Below are positions 36,902 to 48,372 of a DNA stretch of 64,000 nt, in pieces (position 1 is the stretch's first letter; every line of letters starts with the position of its first letter). The translations under genes and the position numbers were made by a program. Source of the DNA: Agromyces salentinus (GTDB taxonomy: Bacteria > Actinomycetota > Actinomycetes > Actinomycetales > Microbacteriaceae); contig NZ_WBIR01000001.1 of assembly GCF_009749395.1 (NCBI RefSeq), positions 558,001 to 622,000 on the forward strand, given 5' to 3'. The notes under the pieces were generated by a model. The model was not told where the DNA came from and searched no databases. It worked only from the letters and a program-made list of their open reading frames with translations.

Positions 36902-37707
36902 GCACGAACGTGACCACGCAGGGCGCCTCGCGCATCGGCGTCGAGACCCGGATGTACTTCCGGGCGCCCGACACGCTGTTCTTCACCTTCCTCTTCCCGT
37001 TCGTGATGCTCGCGATCTTCTCTGCGGCGTTCAGCGCCTCCGGCGAGGCCGGCCCGCCCGGCGCCGAGATCTCGGTCGCCGCGCTCTACCTGCCCGCGAT
37101 GCTCGCGTCCGGGATCTTCCTTTCCGGCGTGCAGAACCTCGCGATCGACATCGCGCTCGAGAAGTCGAACGGCACGCTGAAGCGCCTGGGCGGCACGCCG
37201 CTCTCGCCCATTGCGTACTTCGCCGGCAAGATCGGGCAGGTCTTCGTGACCGGCACCCTGCAGGCGTCGCTGCTCATCCTCGCCGGCTGGCTCGTGCTCG
37301 GCATCGAGCTGCCGACCGAGCCCGAGAAGTGGGTGACGTTCGCCTGGGTGTTCGTGCTCGGCCTGACGACCTGCGCCCTGATCGGCATCGCCCTGTCGGC
37401 ACTGCCCCGCTCGGGCAAGAGCGCGGCGGCCGTCGTGATCCCGATCGGCTTGATCCTGCAGTTCATCTCCGGCGTCTACCTGCAGTGGGACATGCTGCCC
37501 GACTGGCTGCAGAACATCGCGAGCGTGTTCCCGCTCAAGTGGATCGCCCAGGGCATGCGCTCGGTGTTCCTCCCCGACGGGTGGGAGGCGCTGGAGCAGA
37601 ACGAGTCGTGGAACCTGCCGGGGGTCGCCATCGCCCTGCTCGTCTGGCTCGTCCTCGGCCTGGTCCTCAGCCGCATCACGTTCCGCTGGATCCGCCGCGA
37701 CGCCTGA
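36898..37707 (+). CDS. ABC-2-type exporter permease
   Basis: This 269-residue integral membrane protein is the partner of the ATPase upstream. Six spans are apparent: FFTFLFPFVMLAIFSAAF, ALYLPAMLASGIFLSGVQ, VFVTGTLQASLLILAGWLVLG, WVFVLGLTTCALIGIALSAL, VVIPIGLILQFISGVYLQW and IALLVWLVLGLVLS. The block LKRLGGTPLSPIAYF after span 2 is typical of ABC2_membrane permeases. It is co-translated with the ATPase by ATGA overlap. The TetR/MFS pair follows after a 68-base gap with its own promoter. Confidence 0.93.
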   Translation: MSTNVTTQGASRIGVETRMYFRAPDTLFFTFLFPFVMLAIFSAAFSASGEAGPPGAEISVAALYLPAMLASGIFLSGVQNLAIDIALEKSNGTLKRLGGTPLSPIAYFAGKIGQVFVTGTLQASLLILAGWLVLGIELPTEPEKWVTFAWVFVLGLTTCALIGIALSALPRSGKSAAAVVIPIGLILQFISGVYLQWDMLPDWLQNIASVFPLKWIAQGMRSVFLPDGWEALEQNESWNLPGVAIALLVWLVLGLVLSRITFRWIRRDA

Positions 37708-37740
37708 GCTCGACCGTCGCCCTGCCCGCAGACCTGATTT

Positions 37741-40183
<2,443 letters not shown>

Positions 40184-40188
40184 CGACT

Positions 40189-40218
40189 CCGGGCGCGCCT
40201 CGACACGGGCGCGCCCGG
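40189..40218 (+). terminator. terminator of the tetR-MFS operon
   Basis: CCGGGCGCGCC and GGCGCGCCCGG pair (11 base pairs) around an 8-base loop, 5 bases after the MFS stop, followed by TCCTCCC. Confidence 0.75.
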
Positions 40219-40357
40219 TCCTCCCTGCCGCGCAGGGCTCGGATCCCGCACGGCGCATGCGAGTGCGCCTACGCTGGAAGGCGGCATCCGCATGCGCCGC
40301 GGCAACGACGAGCACCGCCCGTGGTCGACGCGTGCAGGGTGGCCTCGAGAGGGTCGC

Positions 40358-42058
40358 ATGACGTACGAACACCGCCCATGGCTCGCGCACTACGCCGAGG
40401 GGGTCCCACCCGAGATCGAGGAGCCGACCGAGACGCTCGTCGACATGATCGACGCCGCGGTCGGCCGCTACCGGCGGAGAACCGCCCTCGAGTTCTTCGG
40501 CGCGGAGACGAGCTACCGCGAGCTCGGCGAGCAGATCGCCTCCGCGGCGGAGGGACTGCGCCGCCTCGGCGTCCGCGCGGGCGACCGGGTCGCGATCGTC
40601 CTGCCGAACTGCCCGCAGCACGTCGTCGCGTTCTACGCGGCGCTGCGGCTCGGTGCGATCGTCGTCGAGCACAACCCCCTCTACACGCCGCCCGAGCTGC
40701 GGCACCAGTTCGAGGACCACGGCGCCCGCGTCGCGATCGCCTGGAGCAACGTGGCCGACACCGTCGCCGAGTTCCCGAGCGACATCCGGCCCGAGCACAT
40801 CGTGGCGGTCGACGTGTCGAGGGCCCTGCCGTTCGGCAAGCGGATGGCGCTGCGACTGCCGATCCCGCAGGCCAGGCGCTCCCGCGCCGCACTCGCGACG
40901 CCGGCGCGGGCCCGGGGACTCCTGGCGTGGGAGCACCTCACGTCCCGGCGGGCGCTCGGCAGGCGGCATCCGCGTCCCTCGCTCGACGACACCGCCGTGC
41001 TGCAGTACACGAGCGGCACCACCGGGACGCCGAAGGGCGCCGTGCTCAGCCACCGCAACCTGCGTGCGAACGCGATGCAGTCCCGCGCATGGGTGCCCGG
41101 ACTCGAGCTCGGCGGCGAGACCTTCTACGGCGTGCTGCCGCTCTTCCACGCCTACGGCCTGACGCTCTGCCTCACGACCGCCTTGAGCATCGGGGCGCGG
41201 CTCGTGCTGTTCCCGACCTTCGACCCGAAGCTCGTGCTCGACGCGGCGCGGCACTCGCCGCCGACGTTCCTGCCCGCCGTGCCGCCGATCTACGACCGCC
41301 TCGTGCGGGCCGCCGAGCGCCGGCCGCAGGCCCTGGCGAGCATCCGCTTCGCGATCTCGGGGGCGATGAGCCTGCCGATCGCGACCGTCGACCGATGGGA
41401 GAGCGCGACGGGGGGCCTCCTCGTCGAGGGCTACGGCATGACGGAGAGCTCCCCGATCACCATCGGCAACCCGATGGGCCCGACACGGCGACCGGGCACG
41501 GTCGGGGTGCCGTTCCCCAGCACCGAGATCCGCGTCGTCGATCCCGAGCAGCCCGACGTCGACCGCCCCGCGGGCGAGCCCGGCGAGCTGCTCGTGCGCG
41601 GACCGCAGGTCTTCCAGGGCTACTGGCGCCGGCCCGCCGAGACCGCGGAGACGCTGTTGCCGGGCGGATGGCTGCGCACCGGCGATATCGTGAGCGTCTC
41701 GGACGAGGGGTTCGTCACGATCGTCGACCGCGTGAAGGAGCTCATCATCACGGGCGGCTTCAACGTGTCCCCGTCCGAGGTCGAGTCGGCCCTGCTCGCG
41801 CACCCCGACGTGCGGGGCGCCGCGGTCGTCGGACTGCCCCGGCCCGACGGCGGGGAGTCCGTCGCCGCGGGCGTCGAGCTCCGCGAGGGCGCCGTGTTCG
41901 AGGCATCCGCGCTCCGCGACTTCTGCCGCACGAGCCTCACGCCCTACAAGGTGCCGAAGCACGTCGAGCTGTTCGACGAGCTGCCCCGGTCACTCATCGG
42001 CAAGGTGCTGCGCCGGCAGGTGCGCGACGAGCTGCTCGAGCGGATGTCGCGGAGCTGA
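40358..42058 (+). CDS. fadD: long-chain fatty-acid-CoA ligase (AMP-forming)
   Basis: This 566-residue adenylate-forming ligase activates a carboxylic acid to acyl-AMP and then acyl-CoA. The P-loop-like YTSGTTGTPKGAVLSH (~212-227), VEGYGMTESSP (~360), LRTGDIVSVSDEGFVTIVDRVKELIITGGFNVSPSEVE (~445-480) and the catalytic lysine in LIGKVLRRQV (~545) are in place. The pattern fits FadD-type fatty-acyl-CoA synthetases rather than peptide synthetases, since no carrier domain follows. ATG 40358 follows GAGAGGG. It stands alone between the MFS operon and the PAP2 gene. Confidence 0.9.
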   Translation: MTYEHRPWLAHYAEGVPPEIEEPTETLVDMIDAAVGRYRRRTALEFFGAETSYRELGEQIASAAEGLRRLGVRAGDRVAIVLPNCPQHVVAFYAALRLGAIVVEHNPLYTPPELRHQFEDHGARVAIAWSNVADTVAEFPSDIRPEHIVAVDVSRALPFGKRMALRLPIPQARRSRAALATPARARGLLAWEHLTSRRALGRRHPRPSLDDTAVLQYTSGTTGTPKGAVLSHRNLRANAMQSRAWVPGLELGGETFYGVLPLFHAYGLTLCLTTALSIGARLVLFPTFDPKLVLDAARHSPPTFLPAVPPIYDRLVRAAERRPQALASIRFAISGAMSLPIATVDRWESATGGLLVEGYGMTESSPITIGNPMGPTRRPGTVGVPFPSTEIRVVDPEQPDVDRPAGEPGELLVRGPQVFQGYWRRPAETAETLLPGGWLRTGDIVSVSDEGFVTIVDRVKELIITGGFNVSPSEVESALLAHPDVRGAAVVGLPRPDGGESVAAGVELREGAVFEASALRDFCRTSLTPYKVPKHVELFDELPRSLIGKVLRRQVRDELLERMSRS

Positions 42059-42185
42059 CGCGCCGCCGGCGGGCGAGCGCTGTCGCGCGCATGCGCTCAT
42101 GCGACGGTTTGCGGGCCAGAGGGAGGTCGCGAGGCGTCCTCCACACGGCGAGCCCTCGCACGAACGAACGAACGCGAGCCGCGCG

Positions 42186-42191
42186 TACGAT
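42186..42191 (+). promoter_or_regulatory. -10 box TACGAT, leaderless start
   Basis: TACGAT ends 6 bases before GTG 42198 of the PAP2/kinase fusion, which has no Shine-Dalgarno. Confidence 0.5.
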
Positions 42192-42197
42192 GACGAC

Positions 42198-43847
42198 GTG
42201 ATCCTCCAGAGCGCACGCGTCGCCGTCCAGCGCACGAGAATCCTCCCCGCATGGGTTCGGCGAGCGGATGCCGCGGCGGCACGCGCCGTGACCACGGGCC
42301 CCAGCCATCCCGTGGCCGACCGGGTGTGGTCGCGGGTCTCGGGGGTCGCCGACCGCGGGGTGCTGTGGTGGACGATCGCGGGCGTGCTCGCCGTGACCGG
42401 TCGCCGTCGGGCGGCCGAACGCGGACTCGGCTCGCTGCTCGTCGCGAGCGCGCTCACGAACCTGATCGCCAAGCGGGTCTTCGGCGGCGACCGGCCGTTG
42501 CTCGCCGACGTGCCGATCGGGCGGCGCCTTCCGAAGCCGCCCGCCACGCCGTCCTTCCCGTCGGGCCACTCGGCGAGCGCGGCGGCCTTCGCGATGGGGG
42601 TCGCGGTCGAATCCCCGCGCCTCGGCATCGCCCTGGCCCCGGCCGCGCTCGGCGTCGCCTACTCGCGCCTGCACACCGGGGCGCACTGGCTGTCGGACGT
42701 CGTCGGAGGCCTGGCGCTCGGCACCGGCGTCACCGCGCTCGGCACGCTCCTCGTACGGCCGGGCACGTCGCACGACCGCATCGACTCCGCTCCGACCGGC
42801 GACGACCGCCGTCTCCCGGCCTCTCCCGAGGGCGAAGGCGTGTTCATCGTCGTGAACCGGTCGTCGGGCACGAGCGTCGTGCGCGCCGACCCGGTCCGGG
42901 TGCTCGAACGGCGGCTGCCGCTCGCCGAACTGCACCTCCTCGATGACGGAGACGACCCGCGCACGGCCATGCGCGCCGCACTCGCCCGCGAGGAGCCGCC
43001 GTCGATCATCGGCGTCTGCGGCGGCGACGGCTCGGTCGCCGCCGTGGCGCACGAGGCCAGGGCGGCCGGGCTGCCGCTGCTCGTCGTGCCCGGCGGCACG
43101 TTCAACCACTTCGCGCGCACGGCGGGCGCGGCATCCGTCGACCTCGCCGTCGACGCCCTGCAGCGGGGCGAGGGCGTGCGGACGGATGTCGCCGAGCTCC
43201 GCTTCGCCGGCGGTTCGCCCATCACGGTGCTGAACACGGCCTCCGTGGGCATCTACCCGGATTTCGTCGCCGAGCGCGAGCGCCTCGAGCGGAGGTGGGG
43301 CAAATGGCCCGCGGCGGTCATCGCCGCGGTGCGGGTGCTGCGGAGTTCGGCTCCGGTCACCGTCGTGGTCGATGGTCGCCGGGCCCGCGTCTGGACGCTG
43401 TTCGTGGGCGTCGGACGCAACGAGGCGGGCATCGCCGCGCCGATGCAGCGCCGGCGCCTCGACGACGGCACGCTCGACGTGCGCGTGCTGCATGCCGGCA
43501 CCCGGGTGCGCGCCGTCGGCTCGCTCGCGTTCGGCCGGCGCACGAGTTCCGTGCTCCGGCGCCTTCGCCTGCTGCCCGAGCGGCTCGAGTCCTTCACGAC
43601 CGACTCGATCGACGTCCTGGTGCGACCGAGGGAGGGGCAGGCGCCCGGGTTCGCGCATGACGGCGAGGTGGCCATCGCTGCGCCCGCGGAGGCCTCCGCC
43701 CGGGGCGCGGTGCCCGGATACCGCACGACCGTGCGCGTCCTCCCGGCGGCGCTCGACGTCTACCGGCCGGCCGGAGACGACGGCGACGGCAGCGGCGGCC
43801 GCGGCACCCGGGTCACAGCAGGCGGCGGGCGTTCGCCCAGGCCGTGA
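42198..43847 (+). CDS. PAP2 phosphatase fused to diacylglycerol/lipid kinase
   Basis: This 549-residue protein joins two lipid-modifying modules. Residues ~40-195 form a PAP2/undecaprenyl-type phosphatase with KRVFGGDRP, PSFPSGHSASAAAFAMG and YSRLHTGAHWLSDVVGG, the three phosphatase motifs. Residues ~215-530 form a DAGK-type kinase with IIGVCGGDGSVAAVAHEA and VVPGGTFNHFART (ATP/glycine-rich loops) and VGRNEAGIA. The kinase makes phosphatidic acid from diacylglycerol and the phosphatase removes phosphate from lipids, so the fusion may recycle lipid carriers. GTG 42198 sits behind TACGAT. Its end overlaps the convergent LuxR-type gene by 35 bases. Confidence 0.88.
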   Translation: MILQSARVAVQRTRILPAWVRRADAAAARAVTTGPSHPVADRVWSRVSGVADRGVLWWTIAGVLAVTGRRRAAERGLGSLLVASALTNLIAKRVFGGDRPLLADVPIGRRLPKPPATPSFPSGHSASAAAFAMGVAVESPRLGIALAPAALGVAYSRLHTGAHWLSDVVGGLALGTGVTALGTLLVRPGTSHDRIDSAPTGDDRRLPASPEGEGVFIVVNRSSGTSVVRADPVRVLERRLPLAELHLLDDGDDPRTAMRAALAREEPPSIIGVCGGDGSVAAVAHEARAAGLPLLVVPGGTFNHFARTAGAASVDLAVDALQRGEGVRTDVAELRFAGGSPITVLNTASVGIYPDFVAERERLERRWGKWPAAVIAAVRVLRSSAPVTVVVDGRRARVWTLFVGVGRNEAGIAAPMQRRRLDDGTLDVRVLHAGTRVRAVGSLAFGRRTSSVLRRLRLLPERLESFTTDSIDVLVRPREGQAPGFAHDGEVAIAAPAEASARGAVPGYRTTVRVLPAALDVYRPAGDDGDGSGGRGTRVTAGGGRSPRP

Positions 43848-44514
43848 GCTCGTACCGGCTCGAGAGCTGGAGCTTGCGCAGCACGGCCGACACGTGCGTC
43901 TCGACGGTCTTCGTCGAGATGAACAGTTCGGCGGCGACCTCCTTGTAGGCGTACCCGCGGGCGATGAGGCGCATGACCTCCTGCTCGCGCGCCGAGAGCC
44001 GGTCGAGCTCGTCGCTCGCCGCGGCCGTCTCGCCGACCGCGGCACCGAAGGCGTCGAGCACGAAGCCCGCGAGCTTCGGCGAGAACACGGCGTCTCCCCC
44101 GGCGACGGCCTGCACGGCCCGGCTGACGTCGGCCCCCGACGATCCCTTCGTGATGTAGCCGCGGGCGCCCGCGCGGATGACGCCCACCACGTCCTCGGCC
44201 TTGTCCGACACGCTGAGCGCCAGGAACCTCGTCCCCGGCATCGACGACCCGACCCGCCGGATCACCTCGGCCCCGCCGCTCGCGCCCGACGGCACGCCGA
44301 CCCCGGGCAGGTGCACGTCGAGGAGCACGACGTCGGGCGCGGCATCCGTCACCGCGGCCACGGCGGACTCGACGTCATGGGCCTCGCCGACCACCTCGAT
44401 CGACGCGTCGAGGTCGGCCTTCAGGCCCGAGCGGAAGATCGAGTGGTCGTCGACGATGACCACGCGAACGGATGCCGCGGGCACGCCCCTGCCCGCGTCG
44501 GATGCGTCAGCCAC
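43813..44514 (-). CDS. LuxR/NarL-type response regulator
   Basis: This 233-residue response regulator has a receiver domain (VVIVDDHSIFRSGLK, phospho-acceptor Asp in VVLLDVHLPGVG, Lys in GYITKGSSG) and a C-terminal GerE helix-turn-helix (LSAREQEVMRLIARGYAYKEVAAELFISTKTVETHVSAVLRKLQL). GTG 44514 follows GGAGG by 6 bases and overlaps the kinase stop by 8 bases, so the pair is translationally coupled. About 18 extra residues precede the receiver. The glycine/serine insertion after the phospho-Asp (GVPSGASGG) is unusual but leaves the fold motifs intact. Confidence 0.93.
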   Translation of the reverse strand: MADASDAGRGVPAASVRVVIVDDHSIFRSGLKADLDASIEVVGEAHDVESAVAAVTDAAPDVVLLDVHLPGVGVPSGASGGAEVIRRVGSSMPGTRFLALSVSDKAEDVVGVIRAGARGYITKGSSGADVSRAVQAVAGGDAVFSPKLAGFVLDAFGAAVGETAAASDELDRLSAREQEVMRLIARGYAYKEVAAELFISTKTVETHVSAVLRKLQLSSRYELTAWANARRLL

Positions 44515-45697
44515 GGCCGGCCTCCGCCCCGAGGCGCTCGGCGGGGAAGCGCAGGCGCACCTCGGTGCCGATGCCCCCGGCACCGCGCCGGACCTCGCCG
44601 GAGCCGCCGGCGCGCCGCATCCGCCCGATGATCGACTGGCGCACGCCCAGCCGGTCGCCGGGGACGTCGCCCAACTCGAATCCCTCGCCGCGATCGCGCA
44701 CGAACACCTCCACCGTCTCGGGTGACGACTCGACGTACACCGACACCTCCCCGCCGGCATGGCGGGCCGCATTCAGCATGGCCTCCCGTGCCGCGGCCGC
44801 CACCTCGCCACTCGCCCGTTCGCGGGATTCGCCGACCACGACGACGTCGATCGTCACCGGGTAGTCGATCTCGAGCGCGGCCGCGAAGTCGCGGAGGTCC
44901 GTGCCGAGGTCGCTGTCGGCGGGCGTGTCGCCGTCGAACAGCCAGTCGCGCAGCTCCCGCTCCTGGGCGCGGGCGATGCGGGCGACCTCGCTCGAGGCTC
45001 CCGCTCGGTTCTGGATGAGCGCGAGCGTCTGGAGCACCGAGTCGTGCAGGTGCGCGGCGATCTCACTGCGCTGCTCCTCGCGGATGCGCTTGGTGCGCTC
45101 GTCGGCGAGGTCGCGCCAGGCGGTGACGAGCGTGGGGGCGTAGACGAGGCCGATGCCGAGCACGGCGGCGAGCGCGGCGGCGAACGTGGGCACCGGGTAC
45201 TCGTGCGCGACGTCGCCGAACACGAGCGCGACCGCCGTGATCGCGAGCAGCGCGGTCGCGGAGAGACGGATCGCGAGTTCGTGCCGCGGTCCGCGCTCGG
45301 GGTCGGGCCGGTCGACGAAGCCCGCCCAGGCACCGGATGCCACGGCCAGGCCGACCCCGGCGAGCACCGCGCCGAACCACCAGCGGAGGCCGCCCTCGTC
45401 GCCGTCGAGCACCCAGGCGCTCACCACCCAGGCCCCGAGGAGCGACAGGGTCGATGCGACGACGAGCAGCCAGGCCACCGGCGCCCGCCTCGTGGGACGC
45501 TCGTCGCCGGGTGCCCACGGGGTGAGCGCCCAGAGCCACACGTAGAGGAGGAGTCCGGCGCCCGCCGCGAGGCTCGTCGCGGCGAACGCCAGGCGCACGA
45601 CGGTCACGGGCCAGCCGAGGTGTTCCGCCATCCCTGCCGCCACGCCCGTCGCGACGCACGCGCGGGGGCGGATCATGCGGGGCTCCATGCCTGCCAT
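44507..45697 (-). CDS. PspC-domain sensor histidine kinase (LiaS/DesK-like)
   Basis: This 396-residue membrane kinase begins with a PspC domain (~8-65, VATGVAAGMAEHLGWPVTVVRLAF then LLLYVWLWALTPW). More membrane spans follow to ~185, then a HisKA_3 dimerisation domain with the phospho-His in AAHLHDSVLQTLALIQ (~218). The HATPase domain has N-box REAMLNAARHA and G-box VRDRGEGFELGD. It should phosphorylate the co-translated LuxR-type regulator in response to envelope stress, as in actinobacterial PspC/LiaRS-type systems. ATG 45697 and ATG 45688 are both possible; neither has a strong ribosome-binding site. Confidence 0.9.
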   Translation of the reverse strand: MAGMEPRMIRPRACVATGVAAGMAEHLGWPVTVVRLAFAATSLAAGAGLLLYVWLWALTPWAPGDERPTRRAPVAWLLVVASTLSLLGAWVVSAWVLDGDEGGLRWWFGAVLAGVGLAVASGAWAGFVDRPDPERGPRHELAIRLSATALLAITAVALVFGDVAHEYPVPTFAAALAAVLGIGLVYAPTLVTAWRDLADERTKRIREEQRSEIAAHLHDSVLQTLALIQNRAGASSEVARIARAQERELRDWLFDGDTPADSDLGTDLRDFAAALEIDYPVTIDVVVVGESRERASGEVAAAAREAMLNAARHAGGEVSVYVESSPETVEVFVRDRGEGFELGDVPGDRLGVRQSIIGRMRRAGGSGEVRRGAGGIGTEVRLRFPAERLGAEAGRG

Positions 45698-45803
45698 CCA
45701 AGCAGACCGCGTCGGCGTCGCCGGGGCCCGGGCGGGAGGATCAGGGTCGAATCAGGGACTCACCCCATGGCGGGGCATCCGGCGACGATGCCAGCATCGA
45801 GGC

Positions 45804-47525
45804 ATGGAGACGAACCAGACCGACCCGACGACCGACCCAGCGCCGGAAGACGTGCAGGGGGACTCCGCGCCCGCCGGCCCGCCGGCCGACGGCTCGGTCG
45901 GTTCGGCTCCATCCTCCGGTGCTCCCGGCGCGTCGACACACGCGCCGGGCACCGGCACCGGCCGCGGCGGCACCGCCGACAGCGCGACCGGCACCGACAC
46001 CGGCGCCGACACCGGCGAGGGCTTCTACGCGTGGCTGCGCCGCCTCGGGCTGCCGCGCCGCGCCGGATGGCTCGGCGGCGTCTGCGCGGGCATCGGCGCC
46101 CGCCTCGGCATCGACCCGATCATCGTGCGCGGCATCGTCGTCGTGGTCGCCGTGCTCGGCGCCCCGTTCGTGCTGCTCTACGCGATCGCCTGGCTGCTGC
46201 TGCCCGACGCCGACGGCGAGATCCACCTCGAGCGCCTCACCCGCGGCATCGTCGACCCGGCCGTCGTGGGCATCGCCGTCATGGGCGTCCTCGGCTTCAT
46301 CCCGTTCGTGCAGGGCGGGTGGCTCGGCTGGCAGTGGTGGGGCGACGACTGGCCCTACATCGCTGATCCGCTCTTCGGCTTCGACCTCATGGTGCCGCTG
46401 CGCATCATCTGGACCCTCCTCCTCGTCGGCGGCATCGTCGCCCTCGTCATCTGGCTCGCACGCCGGGCCTCCCAGAACCCCCCGGCCGGTGGCGGCGGCG
46501 CGCGAACGGCTTCCGCTGCCGACGCCACCCGGTCGGGGTCCGCATCGGCCCCGGCAGGTGCCACGGGCAGCAGCCCCGACGCGGATGCCGCGGGTGGGCC
46601 ACTCGTGAACGACACCGCCGCGACGACCGCCGCCGCCGGCGCCGCCGGCGCGACGGAGCCGCCCGTGCCCGCCATGGGCGCCGATGCCGACGCCATCGCG
46701 GAGTGGCGGGAGCAGCACGAGGCGTGGCGCGTCGCCCACGGCGAATGGAAGGCCGGACAGGACGAGGCGATGCGTGCGGCGAAGGCGCAGGCCGCGGCCG
46801 AGAACCGCGCGAAGGCGCAGGCGCTCGCCGCCGAGGCCGATGCCGCCCGCGCCACCCGCCGGGCGGCCCGACCGCGGGCCAGCGCCGCCTACGTGTTCAC
46901 GCTGCTCGGACTCGGCCTCGTCGCCGGCGCGATCGCCGCGCTCTGGGCCCTCGGCGATGCGGATGTCGCCGACTTCGCCGTGCCAGTCGCCCTCGCCGCG
47001 GCAACGCTCGTGCTGGCCCTCGGCATGGTCGTGGCCGCGCTCCGGCGGCGTCGCAGCGGTGCCCTCGCGTTCTTCACGCTCGTCTCGACGCTCGCCCTGC
47101 TCGTCGGCCTCGGCGGGGCGTCGTTCGGACAGCAGGGGCGGCTCATCGGGCCGAGCACGAGCATCGAGCTCACCCGATCGCTCGAGTACGTGCAGCCGCT
47201 CGGCGACGCGTACGTCACGGCGTACGCGACGGGATCGAGCCGGACCCCGACCGTGCAGCTGAACCAGGGCTTCGGCGACACCTGGATCACCGTCCTTCCC
47301 GGGTCGCGACTGCTACTCGACGCCTCCGAGGCCGACCGCATCGACATCGTGGTCTTCGGCGAGGACGGCTCCACGACCACGCCGCAACTCGACGGCCTCG
47401 ACCTCGACGAGCTGCTCATCGGCGGCCCCGAGGGCGTGAGCGCCCCCCGGAGCGGCGAGCACGTCGACGCCGAGTTCACCATCACCCAGCGCACGGGCAC
47501 CGTGTACGTCCAGATCCAGGAATGA
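45804..47525 (+). CDS. PspC-domain multi-span membrane protein
   Basis: This 573-residue protein is divergent from the PspC-type kinase. A disordered Thr/Gly/Pro-rich N-terminus (~1-72) precedes a PspC domain (~75-135: LPRRAGWLGGVCAGIGARLGIDPIIVRGIVVVVAVLG, ending LLLPDADGEIH). Two more spans, a charged coiled segment (~290-350, EWREQHEAWRVAHGEWKAGQDEA) and three spans (~365-450) follow. The C-terminal beta-rich domain (~455-573) resembles the LiaF-type ligand domain. It probably senses or holds the kinase in check at the membrane; this is inference from PspC/LiaF systems. The ribosome-binding site is weak. ATGA overlap joins it to the next gene. Confidence 0.8.
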   Translation: METNQTDPTTDPAPEDVQGDSAPAGPPADGSVGSAPSSGAPGASTHAPGTGTGRGGTADSATGTDTGADTGEGFYAWLRRLGLPRRAGWLGGVCAGIGARLGIDPIIVRGIVVVVAVLGAPFVLLYAIAWLLLPDADGEIHLERLTRGIVDPAVVGIAVMGVLGFIPFVQGGWLGWQWWGDDWPYIADPLFGFDLMVPLRIIWTLLLVGGIVALVIWLARRASQNPPAGGGGARTASAADATRSGSASAPAGATGSSPDADAAGGPLVNDTAATTAAAGAAGATEPPVPAMGADADAIAEWREQHEAWRVAHGEWKAGQDEAMRAAKAQAAAENRAKAQALAAEADAARATRRAARPRASAAYVFTLLGLGLVAGAIAALWALGDADVADFAVPVALAAATLVLALGMVVAALRRRRSGALAFFTLVSTLALLVGLGGASFGQQGRLIGPSTSIELTRSLEYVQPLGDAYVTAYATGSSRTPTVQLNQGFGDTWITVLPGSRLLLDASEADRIDIVVFGEDGSTTTPQLDGLDLDELLIGGPEGVSAPRSGEHVDAEFTITQRTGTVYVQIQE

Positions 47526-48079
47526 GCGAGCAGATGTCAGACTCCGAGCGCACGCCCCTCTCCCCTCCCGCCGCGCCGGTGCCGCCCGCACCGCCGGCGC
47601 CTCCGGCCGGCTCGACCGGCCCGACCGCCGTCATCGCGGCGGGTGCCGACTCCTCGACCGGCCCGACCACGGTGATCCCCACGGATGCCGGGTCCGCGAC
47701 CGGTCCGACGGCTGCGGCCGCGCCGGATGCCCCCGCCTGGCCGTTCGGCGCGACGCCCGCCTCGTCGCCGCAGGCCCGCCCTGCGGCATCCGCCTCGCCT
47801 CCCGCGACGGCCGTGCACGCGGCGTCCGCGGCTCGTCCGACGGTGCGCTGGGGTGCGCTCGTCTGGGCGCTGCTCTACGGCACGATCGCCGGCGTGACGC
47901 TCTGGATCATCGTGGACCCGGCGCGCCGCGAGGCCACCGCCGCCTGGTTCGCCGACCTGAACCCCTTGGCGGCCGGACTCTACGCGGTGATCGCCGTCGG
48001 CGTCGTCGTGGCGCTGTTCGGCATCGTGGGGCTGCTCCGCCGCGGGGAGCGGGTGCGCGCCGACGCGCGGCGGTCGTAG
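47522..48079 (+). CDS. proline/alanine-rich two-span membrane protein
   Basis: This 185-residue protein is not recognised. Residues ~1-105 are low-complexity Pro/Ala/Ser/Thr with STGPT-type repeats (GPTAVIAAGADS, GPTTVIPTDAGS, GPTAAAAPD). Two membrane spans follow: WGALVWALLYGTIAGVTLWIIV (~110-131) and AAGLYAVIAVGVVVALFGIVGLL (~150-172), with an Arg-rich end. ATG 47522 overlaps the stop of the PspC-domain gene (ATGA); a second ATG 12 bases on is possible. Coupling suggests it belongs to the same envelope-stress system. Confidence 0.8.
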   Translation: MSEQMSDSERTPLSPPAAPVPPAPPAPPAGSTGPTAVIAAGADSSTGPTTVIPTDAGSATGPTAAAAPDAPAWPFGATPASSPQARPAASASPPATAVHAASAARPTVRWGALVWALLYGTIAGVTLWIIVDPARREATAAWFADLNPLAAGLYAVIAVGVVVALFGIVGLLRRGERVRADARRS

Positions 48080-48170
48080 GCCCTTGGGGCGTGGCTGCCC
48101 CTGGCGGTCGGCACCTCGCCACGGGAGCCGTCCCATCGCATGCACCGCCCGACCGTTCGATATCGGCTCT

Positions 48171-48205
48171 GCCAGTTCCCCCTCATCGGGTGAGGGGGAA
48201 CTGGC
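48171..48205. terminator. bidirectional terminator with 15-base-pair perfect stem
   Basis: GCCAGTTCCCCCTCA and TGAGGGGGAACTGGC pair exactly around TCGGG. It lies in the 293-base gap between the PspC-system genes and the convergent murB. Unlike most hairpins here it lacks the GGATGCC core. The flanks carry CGATAT words on both sides. No gene is seen in the gap. Confidence 0.75.
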
Positions 48206-48372
48206 ATGTCGAGATCAGGACAGGTTCTCCGCTCCGATATGACGGCTCGCGCGAGAGGGGAGCGCCGGCCGGCCGCCGCGGACGACCACTCGATGGCCAG
48301 CACCGACGCGCTCGCCCGGCAGCCGCGCCGGTGGAAGCTCGAACCGGCGCGTCCACGCGACGGCCGCGTCGG

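Noticed and set aside
48171-48205. Possible mobile-element inverted repeat
   Set aside because: Arms are adjacent (5-base loop), no transposase or target duplication is present; a terminator between convergent genes explains it.
48080-48372. Small coding gene between the PspC system and murB
   Set aside because: No frame with a start signal and coding bias was found; only a terminator hairpin is supported.
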